Positions 1-4,759 of a stretch of DNA of 8,051 nucleotides are shown here, one piece after another (the first letter of the stretch is position 1; the number at the start of each line of letters is the position of its first letter). The stretch lies in assembly GCA_900550705.1 (NCBI GenBank), contig URTG01000077.1:1-8051 (forward strand). The letters run 5' to 3'. Below the pieces are notes generated by a model, which searched no databases, had not been told where the DNA came from, and worked only from the letters and a program-made list of their open reading frames with translations. The DNA is from an uncultured Eubacteriales bacterium (GTDB lineage Bacteria > Bacillota > Clostridia > Oscillospirales > Oscillospiraceae). The position numbers were made by a program, and so were the translations under genes.

Positions 1-158
1 GCTGCCATGCCAGGCGCGCTTCTAAACAAGGGATGAGCCAAGCCTACACTGACCACCGCAGAGCGGCAGCGGGCGGGGAACGTAAGCACAACCACAAGTC
101 TGCACCCGCGCCGGTCAAATCTCCACCCAGATTCCCCTCCGGATGGCTCCCCCCGGGT

Positions 159-176
159 CCGGGGCCGCAGCCCCGG
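159..176. repeat. GC-rich hairpin, 7-bp stem
   Basis: CCGGGGC (159-165) pairs with GCCCCGG (170-176) around a 4-nt loop. It has no T tract on either side. It sits nine bases from the longer inverted repeat at 185-212 and is probably part of the same intergenic repeat block. It could stabilise or end the minus-strand transcript, but nothing proves this. Confidence 0.5.
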
Positions 177-184
177 CGAACTTT

Positions 185-212
185 GGTTACTTTCCTTCGC
201 GGGAAAGTAACC
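185..212. repeat. Perfect 11-bp inverted repeat
   Basis: GGTTACTTTCC (185-195) and GGAAAGTAACC (202-212) are perfect inverse complements around a 6-nt loop. Neither strand has a T tract after the stem, so it is not a canonical Rho-independent terminator. It is the strongest fold downstream of the minus-strand aminotransferase gene and could mark that transcript's 3' end. From memory, similar GTTACTTTCC hairpins recur between genes in bacterial genomes, which would make this a repeat element. That is unverified. Confidence 0.55.
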
Positions 213-251
213 CGCCCGCAGGCGGAACTCCCACCGTCCCGCCCGCAGGCG
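211..251. repeat. 14-bp direct repeat with 27-bp period
   Basis: CCCGCCCGCAGGCG occurs at 211-224 and again at 238-251. The first copy can also form a small CCGCC/GGCGG hairpin (212-216 with 221-225). The second copy is followed by a run of A (252-257), which on the minus strand reads as a T run just after the aminotransferase stop codon. Confidence 0.5.
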
Positions 252-264
252 AAAAAATTCCAAA

Positions 265-1116
265 TTACCGCGCAGTCTCTCTCCGGAACTTCTCCAGATA
301 GGCGTTCTGGAGCAGCTGCAGCCGCTCCGAATCCTTGCCGCCCACGGGAATTCCGTCGATGGACTCCACCCGCATACACAGGGCGCTGCTGCTGGTGACG
401 ATGGCCTCGTCGGCGTTCATCAGCTCCACCAGGGAGAAGGGCTCCTCCCGCACGGGGATGCCGTGGTCCCGGGCCAGCTGGAGCAGATGCTTGCGGGTGA
501 TGCCGGGCAGGATCAGCTCGTCGGTGGGGGCGGTGCGGAGGACACCGTCCTTCAAAATCGAGATGTTGCTGTGGGCGCACTCGGTGACCCGGCTGCCCCG
601 GTGGAGCACGGCCTCGTCACAGCCCCGCTCCACGGCCCGCTGGTTGGCCAGCACGCTGGGGATCAGATTCAGCGTTTTGATGTTGCACAGGTTGAAACGG
701 TGGTCCTCCAGCGAGATGAGCTTGTAGGGCCGGTCCATGGGCTTCATGGTGTGGGGCTTGACATAGATCAGCAGCGAGGGCGTTACCTCCGGCCCGGGGA
801 AGGGGTGATTCCGCATACACACCCCCCGGGAGATCTGCCAGTAGAGGAACTGGACGGGGTGCTCCTCCGAGGCGTCAATGACCTTTTGCAGCTCGGCGGC
901 CACCGCCTCCCGGGGCATGGTGAAGGGGATCTCCAGCAGCCGCAGGCTGTTGTACATCCGGTCCAGATGGTCGTCCAGGGCGAAGGGGATTCGGTTGGCC
1001 ACACAGGTGGCCTCGTAAATACCGTCGCCAAAGTAGAGCGCGCGGTCGCCCATGGGGACCTTCATGTCCTCCAGCGGGCCAATCTCGCCATTATAATAAC
1101 CGACGTTTTTCCACAT
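265..1116 (-). CDS. dat: D-amino acid aminotransferase (PLP, class IV)
   Basis: This 283-residue protein has the normal length for fold-type IV aminotransferases. They use PLP to move the amino group of D-alanine or related D-amino acids to a 2-oxo acid, supplying D-Glu and D-Ala for peptidoglycan. Visible landmarks are FGDGIYE (residues 29-35), the RxH pair R102/H104 that binds the substrate carboxylate in D-amino acid transaminases, the catalytic lysine K147 in NIKTLNL, the glutamate E179 in VTECAHSN, and LPGITR (203-208). The RxH pair and overall similarity to the Bacillus enzyme favour the D-specific branch over branched-chain aminotransferase or aminodeoxychorismate lyase. The ATG at 1116 follows an AAGGAG (1131-1126) that overlaps the stop codon of the upstream phosphatase gene. 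The two genes are therefore an operon with 13 bases between them and probably coupled translation. The protein is cytoplasmic. The exact substrate is not proven. Confidence 0.85.
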   Translation of the reverse strand: MWKNVGYYNGEIGPLEDMKVPMGDRALYFGDGIYEATCVANRIPFALDDHLDRMYNSLRLLEIPFTMPREAVAAELQKVIDASEEHPVQFLYWQISRGVCMRNHPFPGPEVTPSLLIYVKPHTMKPMDRPYKLISLEDHRFNLCNIKTLNLIPSVLANQRAVERGCDEAVLHRGSRVTECAHSNISILKDGVLRTAPTDELILPGITRKHLLQLARDHGIPVREEPFSLVELMNADEAIVTSSSALCMRVESIDGIPVGGKDSERLQLLQNAYLEKFRRETAR

Positions 1117-1129
1117 AATGATGCACTCC

Positions 1130-1678
1130 TTATTGATGCTTTTGTGAGAGAGTAGACCGCCGACGAGCGAGGGTGAGAACGACCCATGCGCTCAGACTGC
1201 CTACCACGGCACCGACCAGAACGTCACAGGGATAGTGAACGCCCACATACAGTCGGGATAACCCCATGCAGACCGCCAGAATGACCGCGCACACGCGGGC
1301 CCAGCGCTGCGGGAGGGTGCAGGCCCAGACCACACCGGCGGCAAAGGCGGCACAGGTGTGTCCGGAGGGGAACGAGTTGGGGTCCAGTTCCTGGACCAGG
1401 GGGATGAGAGGCAGGGACAGCCAGGGCCGTGGCCGGGCCACCAGGTGCTTGAGTACCACGTTGGTGCACAGAAAGCCCAGGGCCAGGGCGCACAGCGCCA
1501 GCAGACCGGACCGCCGGGTGGCGGGGTGCAGCAGCATCAGCGCCGCCAGACCGAGAAACAGCAGTCCGGCGTTGCCCAGCTGGGTGAACCAGGCCACGAT
1601 GGGGTCCAGCCAGGCGACGTGCAGGGCTTGGATGGCCAGCAGCAGCCGACCGTCCAGCAGTTGCAGGGATTCGAACAT
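1130..1678 (-). CDS. PAP2-family membrane phosphatase
   Basis: This 182-residue hydrophobic protein has several likely membrane helices (about 30-50, 57-75, 108-121, 128-145 and 152-171). The complete PAP2 signature is present: K77-x6-R84-P85, P104-S105-G106-H107, and S141-R142-x5-H148-x3-D152. H107 would be the proton donor and H148 the nucleophile that becomes phosphorylated. The family removes phosphate from lipid phosphates. In Firmicutes, members of about this size include BcrC-type undecaprenyl pyrophosphatases and phosphatidylglycerophosphate phosphatases, and sequence alone does not separate them. The ATG at 1678 is preceded by AGGAAAGGAAG. It is the first gene of a two-gene minus-strand unit driven by the promoter at 1777-1805, ahead of the D-amino acid aminotransferase gene. 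That pairing fits an envelope role, which is inferred. Confidence 0.85.
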   Translation of the reverse strand: MFESLQLLDGRLLLAIQALHVAWLDPIVAWFTQLGNAGLLFLGLAALMLLHPATRRSGLLALCALALGFLCTNVVLKHLVARPRPWLSLPLIPLVQELDPNSFPSGHTCAAFAAGVVWACTLPQRWARVCAVILAVCMGLSRLYVGVHYPCDVLVGAVVGSLSAWVVLTLARRRSTLSQKHQ

Positions 1679-1752
1679 TACGCTTCCTTTCCTAGTGCTT
1701 CTATGGGTTGCAAACGGGACGAATTCTGCGGAGAAATGGAAAAATCGCCCGC

Positions 1753-1781
1753 TTGACGGGGGGTCATACCTCCTATATAAT
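1753..1781 (+). promoter_or_regulatory. Sigma-A promoter for the glycosyltransferase
   Basis: TTGACG (1753-1758), a 17-base spacer and a perfect TATAAT (1776-1781) make a near-consensus vegetative promoter. The predicted start is near 1788, leaving a 5' untranslated region of about 95 nt before the ATG at 1883. The -10 overlaps the -10 of the opposing promoter by five bases. Confidence 0.85.
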
Positions 1782-1805
1782 AGAAAAAAAGACGAGATAA
1801 GTCAA
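1777..1805 (-). promoter_or_regulatory. Opposing sigma-A promoter for phosphatase-aminotransferase unit
   Basis: Read on the minus strand, TTGACT (1805-1800), a 17-base spacer and TATTAT (1782-1777) form a good promoter, with one mismatch in each hexamer. The predicted start is near 1770, about 92 nt before the phosphatase ATG. It shares its -10 with the plus-strand promoter, so the two transcription units can be fired from one melted region. Confidence 0.75.
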
Positions 1806-1882
1806 TGCCGTTCTTTGAATTTTTTTGTGTTTCCTGTGCTTTCTGAGCGGCGAAGCGAGTGCGGGGGAAGGGGGGTGAGACA

Positions 1883-2968
1883 ATGAAACAGATTCTCTGT
1901 CTGGCCGACGAGCCGTGGAGCAGCGTGCCCGGGCGGACCCAGCAGCTGGTCAGCCGACTGCGGGATACCCAGGTGCTGTATTTCGAGCCCGCAGGCGGGC
2001 GGAGGGACCGGCGGCTGCCGGGCAAGGGCCGCCGGGTGCGCCCCAACGTGACGGTGTACACCCTGCCGCCCCGGCTGCTGGAGGCGCCGGAGCAGTTCAA
2101 AACCCTGTTTCGGGCGGGCCAGCGGCGGACGGCGGCCTACCTCACCGCCCGGGCGGAGAAGCACCGCTTCCGGGAGCCGCTGCTGTGGACCACCCGGCCG
2201 GAGCAGGTCCATTTGCTGGACTTTCTGTCCTACGGCGGCCTGGTGTATGACTGCGGCCGGGTGTTTGACGACCTGCCGCCCCAGTGGGAGGGCAGCCTGG
2301 CCCAGGCGGCGGATGTGGTCTTTGCCGCCAGCCCCCATCTGGTGCGGCGGCTGGCCCCGTGCAGCGGGAACATCGCCCTGCTGCCCAACGGGGTGAACTA
2401 CCCCCTGTTTTCCGCCGACGTGGAGCGGCGGGACCCCCTGCCCCAGGTGCGGGGGCCGGTGCTGGGCTGGGCGGGCACCGTCCGGGACGGCCTGGACCTG
2501 GACCCCCTGCTGTACGCCGCCCGGAGCCGCCCGGACTGGAGCTTCCTCCTTCTGGGCCGGGTGGAGGAGGGCCGCCTGCCCCGGGCCATCTGGCGGCAGA
2601 GCAATATTCTGTGCCACGGTGCCTGCCCCGTGGACGAGGTGCCCGACTGGCTCTACCGCTGCGACGTGCTGCTGGAGCTGCTGCGGGAGGACCGGCCCTA
2701 TGACGGTGTGGTGTCCCCCCGGCTGTATGAGTATCTGTCCACGGGAAAGCCTGTGGTGTCTATGCTCTGGCCCGACCAGGTGGAGCCGTTCCCCGACGTG
2801 GTCTACGCCGCCCACGACGAGCCGGAGTTTCTGACCATGTGCCAGCACGCCCTGGAGGAGGCCGAGGGATTTGTCACCCAGCGGCGGATGGACTATGGGG
2901 CGGCCGCCGCCTGGCCCCTTCGCGCGGGAGAGGTGGCCCGAATTCTGAGCACGGCGGGCCTGCTGTGA
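1883..2968 (+). CDS. Glycosyltransferase, GT4/GT1-like (TuaH-like)
   Basis: This 361-residue protein looks like a GT-B fold, retaining-type glycosyltransferase of the kind seen in teichuronic acid and capsule clusters. Such enzymes move a sugar from a nucleotide donor to an envelope acceptor at the inner membrane face. The N-terminal half has EPWSSVPGRTQQL (10-22), VYDCGRVFDDLP (121-132) and ADVVFAASPHLV (143-154). The C-terminal donor domain has LGWAGTVRDGLDLDPLL (194-210) and the diagnostic S278-P-R-L-Y-E283-Y-L-S-T-G-K-P-V-V-S, where an EX7E-like glutamate normally contacts the donor. No signal peptide or membrane helix is visible. I choose the ATG at 1883 because a purine-rich AAGGGGGGTGA (1868-1878) lies just upstream. 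An in-frame GTG at 1859 would place the Shine-Dalgarno inside the gene. The gene is alone on its strand, with no linked polysaccharide cluster in view, so donor and acceptor are unknown. Confidence 0.75.
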   Translation: MKQILCLADEPWSSVPGRTQQLVSRLRDTQVLYFEPAGGRRDRRLPGKGRRVRPNVTVYTLPPRLLEAPEQFKTLFRAGQRRTAAYLTARAEKHRFREPLLWTTRPEQVHLLDFLSYGGLVYDCGRVFDDLPPQWEGSLAQAADVVFAASPHLVRRLAPCSGNIALLPNGVNYPLFSADVERRDPLPQVRGPVLGWAGTVRDGLDLDPLLYAARSRPDWSFLLLGRVEEGRLPRAIWRQSNILCHGACPVDEVPDWLYRCDVLLELLREDRPYDGVVSPRLYEYLSTGKPVVSMLWPDQVEPFPDVVYAAHDEPEFLTMCQHALEEAEGFVTQRRMDYGAAAAWPLRAGEVARILSTAGLL

Positions 2969-3015
2969 GCGGGCACCGAGGGGAAATTCCGGGGAAACAG
3001 GGTCAGGTTCAGCTT

Positions 3016-3046
3016 GTCAAAAAAGTGGTTTTCCCTCTTTTTTGAC
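3016..3046. terminator. Candidate terminator after the glycosyltransferase
   Basis: GTCAAAAAAG (3016-3025) pairs perfectly with CTTTTTTGAC (3037-3046) around an 11-nt loop that can add a small GG/CC stem. It starts 47 bases after the glycosyltransferase stop. The T run lies inside the stem rather than after it, so it may act weakly or in both directions. Confidence 0.45.
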
Positions 3047-3087
3047 CCGCAGGTCATTGTATAAGCCGACGAAAATGCGACAGACCC

Positions 3088-3116
3088 TTGCAAAACCTGC
3101 CGGTTTCCGATACAAT
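3088..3116 (+). promoter_or_regulatory. Sigma-A promoter upstream of purE
   Basis: TTGCAA (3088-3093), a 17-base spacer and TACAAT (3111-3116) match the vegetative consensus well. The predicted start is near 3122-3124. It drives the structured RNA at 3123-3289. It is also the only promoter I can see ahead of purE, so read-through past 3290 may feed the purine operon. Confidence 0.75.
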
Positions 3117-3122
3117 GAAATC

Positions 3123-3289
3123 CTGAAACCGAGGTCGGACAAACCAAGAGGGGGCAGCGGCTATGGCAATGGGTTGGCATCATGTCTTCTGTTGTCGGCG
3201 GATTATCCGCCGCCGCTTCCATATGCCCAAATCCTTTTGAAGGGAATACGGACAGGCTATCTGCGCGCGCAGATAGCCTGACTTTTTAT
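3123..3289 (+). ncRNA. Structured small RNA, possibly 6S RNA, or an operon leader
   Basis: About 165 nt lie between a strong promoter and a strong terminator, with no plausible reading frame. The ends can close on each other: CCTG (3122-3125) with CAGG (3253-3256), and CCG (3129-3131) with CGG (3249-3251). Inside are CAAGAGG (3145-3151) with CCTTTTG (3233-3239), AGCGGC (3156-3161) with GCCGCT (3212-3217), and an apical GGCGGA/TCCGCC hairpin (3197-3211). An alternative helix pairs GGCAT (3176-3180) with ATGCC (3223-3227). The size, rod-like closing stem and free-standing promoter/terminator fit 6S RNA, the RNA polymerase-binding RNA. My recollection, unverified, is that clostridial 6S genes often sit near purine genes. 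I see no conserved guanine, PRPP or ZTP riboswitch core. A regulatory leader of purE is the alternative. Confidence 0.5.
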
Positions 3290-3290
3290 T
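3253..3290 (+). terminator. Rho-independent terminator
   Basis: CAGGCTATCTGC (3253-3264) and GCAGATAGCCTG (3269-3280) form a perfect 12-bp stem with a 4-nt GCGC loop, followed by AC and a T-rich tail (3283-3290). It ends the RNA begun near 3123. Its first four bases are also the 3' side of that RNA's proposed closing stem, so the two folds compete. Confidence 0.9.
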
Positions 3291-3329
3291 TCCGGTTCCG
3301 TCCGGCCCCAGCAATTCCGCAGTTCCCAC

Positions 3330-3348
3330 GCTCCGCCCGGGGCGGAGC
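3330..3348 (+). repeat. GC hairpin in the purE leader
   Basis: GCTCCGCC (3330-3337) pairs with GGCGGAGC (3341-3348) around a 3-nt loop, ending 15 bases before the purE Shine-Dalgarno. It has no T tract. It shares the octamer GGGGCGGA with hairpins ahead of purC and purF. Confidence 0.6.
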
Positions 3349-3376
3349 AGCTTAGCTTTGGATGGAGGAGAATAAC

Positions 3377-3871
3377 ATGAAGAAAGTCGCCGTGATTATG
3401 GGTTCTGACAGCGATTGGCCGGTGGTCAAGGCCGCCTGCGCGCAGCTGGACGAGTACGGCGTGCCCTATGAGGCCCACATTCTCAGTGCCCACCGCACCC
3501 CCGCCGCTGCGGCGGAGTTTGCCCGGAGCGCCCGGGAGAAGGGCTTCGGCGTTCTGATTTGCGCCGCCGGCATGGCCGCCCATCTGGCGGGGGCCTTTGC
3601 GGGCAATTCCACCCTGCCGGTCATCGGCATCCCCATGAAGGGCGGGACCATGGACGGGCTGGACGCCCTGCTGGCCACCGTGCAGATGCCCAGCGGCATC
3701 CCCGTGGCCACCGTGGCGCTGAACGGCGCCAAGAACGCCGCCGTGCTGGCCGTTCAGATCCTGGCCGTGTCCGACGATGCCCTGGCCGCCAAGCTGGACG
3801 CCGCCCGGGAGAAGATGGCCGCCCAGATCGCCGAGAAGGAGGCCAAGCTCCAGGCGGAGCTGGCCCGCTGA
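3377..3871 (+). CDS. purE: PurE, N5-carboxyaminoimidazole ribonucleotide mutase
   Basis: This 164-residue protein is full length for PurE, which moves the carboxyl group of N5-CAIR to C4 to give CAIR in de novo purine synthesis. It shows the N-terminal GSDSDW (9-14), SAHRTP with H39 (37-42), AGMAAHLAG (64-72), the PVIGIP strand (81-86) and LDALLATVQMPSGIPVATVALN (95-116). These are class I features, as is the position of the conserved AAHL histidine. I start it at the ATG at 3377 because GGAGGAG (3364-3370) lies seven bases upstream. An in-frame ATG at 3362 would put that site inside the gene. It is the first gene of the purine operon. No purK follows it, so the source of N5-CAIR is unclear: PurK may be elsewhere, or AIR and bicarbonate may react without it. 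The enzyme normally forms an octamer in the cytoplasm. Confidence 0.95.
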   Translation: MKKVAVIMGSDSDWPVVKAACAQLDEYGVPYEAHILSAHRTPAAAAEFARSAREKGFGVLICAAGMAAHLAGAFAGNSTLPVIGIPMKGGTMDGLDALLATVQMPSGIPVATVALNGAKNAAVLAVQILAVSDDALAAKLDAAREKMAAQIAEKEAKLQAELAR

Positions 3872-3885
3872 GCCTGCGATTTCCC

Positions 3886-3909
3886 GTCCCCCCGGTTCGC
3901 GGGGCGGAC
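3886..3909 (+). repeat. GC hairpin between purE and purC
   Basis: GTCC (3886-3889) pairs with GGAC (3906-3909), and CCCCG (3890-3894) with CGGGG (3900-3904), with one bulged C (3905) and a GTTCG loop. No T tract follows, so it is more likely an mRNA stability or spacing element than a terminator. Confidence 0.55.
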
Positions 3910-3950
3910 AACCACGATACAAAAGCCAATTCAGAAAGGGAGTTTTTGCA

Positions 3951-4661
3951 ATGAAGAAAGTCGAGCAGCTGTACGAGGGCAAGGCCAAGAAGGTCTATTC
4001 CACCGAGGACCCCAACGTGGTCATTGTCTCCTATAAGGACGACGCCACCGCCTTCGACGGCCTGAAGAAGGGCACCATCACCGGCAAGGGCGCCATCAAC
4101 AACCAGATGACCAACTTCCTCATGCAGCAGCTGGAGAAGGAGGGCGTGCCCACCCACTTTGTGGAGGAGCTCAGCGAGCGGGAGACCGCGGTGAAGAAGG
4201 TCTCCATCGTGCCCCTGGAGGTCATTGTGCGGAACATCTCCGCCGGCCACTTCGCCAGCAACTACGGCGTGAAGGAGGGCATTGTCTTCGCCGAGCCCAC
4301 CATCGAGTTCTCCTATAAGAACGACGACCTGCACGACCCCCTCATCAACAGCTACCACGCCGTAGCCCTGAAGCTGGCCACCTGGGACGAGATCGCCCTG
4401 ATCAAGAAGTACGCCTTCCAGGTCAACGACTTCCTGAAGAAGACCCTGCTGGAGTGCGGCGTCACCCTGGTGGACTTTAAGCTGGAGTTCGGAAAGACCG
4501 CCGACGGCACCATCGTCCTGGCCGACGAGATCTCCCCCGACACCTGCCGCTTCTGGGATGCCAAGACCGGCGAGAAGCTGGACAAGGACCGCTTCCGCCG
4601 GGACCTGGGCAACGTGGAGGGCGCGTATCAGGAGATGGCCCGCCGCCTGATGGGCAAGTAA
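3951..4661 (+). CDS. purC: PurC, SAICAR synthetase
   Basis: This 236-residue protein has the usual bacterial PurC length. It uses ATP to join CAIR and L-aspartate into SAICAR, the step after PurE. The glycine-rich nucleotide-binding start YEGKAKKVY (8-16), KGTITGKGAINNQMTNFLM (40-58), the first family signature VPLEVIVRNISAGHFASNYG (87-106), SYKNDDLHDPLIN (121-133), the second signature LVDFKLEFG (173-181) and the metal-site region LADEISPDTCRFWD (190-203) are all intact. The ATG at 3951 follows AAAGGGAG with eight bases spacing. It lies 79 bases after purE, in the same direction, with a hairpin in between. Nothing appears missing or altered. Confidence 0.96.
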   Translation: MKKVEQLYEGKAKKVYSTEDPNVVIVSYKDDATAFDGLKKGTITGKGAINNQMTNFLMQQLEKEGVPTHFVEELSERETAVKKVSIVPLEVIVRNISAGHFASNYGVKEGIVFAEPTIEFSYKNDDLHDPLINSYHAVALKLATWDEIALIKKYAFQVNDFLKKTLLECGVTLVDFKLEFGKTADGTIVLADEISPDTCRFWDAKTGEKLDKDRFRRDLGNVEGAYQEMARRLMGK

Positions 4662-4678
4662 GCAAGGAAAACCGGAAC

Positions 4679-4737
4679 CGGCGGCGCGGCAGTCCGCGCC
4701 GCCGCAGCCCATCAGCGGGGCGGACGGTCGGTCCGCC
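4679..4737 (+). repeat. Two tandem GC hairpins between purC and purF
   Basis: The first has an 11-bp stem (4679-4689 with 4694-4704) and a CAGT loop. The second pairs GGCGGAC (4719-4725) with GTCCGCC (4731-4737) around GGTCG. Neither is followed by a T tract. The second ends ten bases before the strong purF Shine-Dalgarno, so it may shape translation start or protect the upstream message. Confidence 0.6.
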
Positions 4738-4759
4738 GATACACGAGAGGAGGAACTTC

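Larger units (their letters stand above)
1..264. other. Intergenic stretch without a credible gene
   Basis: This stretch lies downstream of the minus-strand aminotransferase gene. Open frames cross it on both strands, but they are low-complexity, rich in Pro, Arg and Gly, and run in the wrong frame through the aminotransferase, so I do not call them genes. It contains two clear hairpins (159-176 and 185-212) and a 14-bp direct repeat (211-224 and 238-251), listed separately. I see no tRNA, promoter or U-tract terminator. It could be an interspersed intergenic repeat region. Confidence 0.6.

Noticed and set aside
44..580. Minus-strand open frame of 178 codons
   Set aside because: It overlaps the well-supported aminotransferase in another frame and reads as Pro/Arg/Gly-rich low-complexity sequence. 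It is a by-product of high GC.
463..1155. Plus-strand open frame of 230 codons antisense to the aminotransferase
   Set aside because: It has no ribosome binding site or recognisable motif and mirrors the codon pattern of the real gene on the other strand.
1859..1882. Upstream GTG start for the glycosyltransferase
   Set aside because: It would place the only good Shine-Dalgarno inside the coding sequence, and the added residues MRGKGGET are simply a translated purine-rich site.
1802..2848. Minus-strand open frame of 348 codons opposite the glycosyltransferase
   Set aside because: It is rich in Gln, His, Pro and Gly with no domain, crosses the promoter region, and is explained by GC-rich third positions of the plus-strand gene.
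3042..3281. 79-codon plus-strand open frame between the glycosyltransferase and purE
   Set aside because: It spans a promoter and runs through a terminator stem, lacks a ribosome binding site, and the stretch is better explained as a structured RNA.
3123..3376. Guanine/xanthine, PRPP or ZTP riboswitch, or Bacillus-type PurR box, ahead of purE
   Set aside because: I looked for their conserved cores and did not find them. A short CCGA/TCGG palindrome at 3129-3138 is too small to call an operator.
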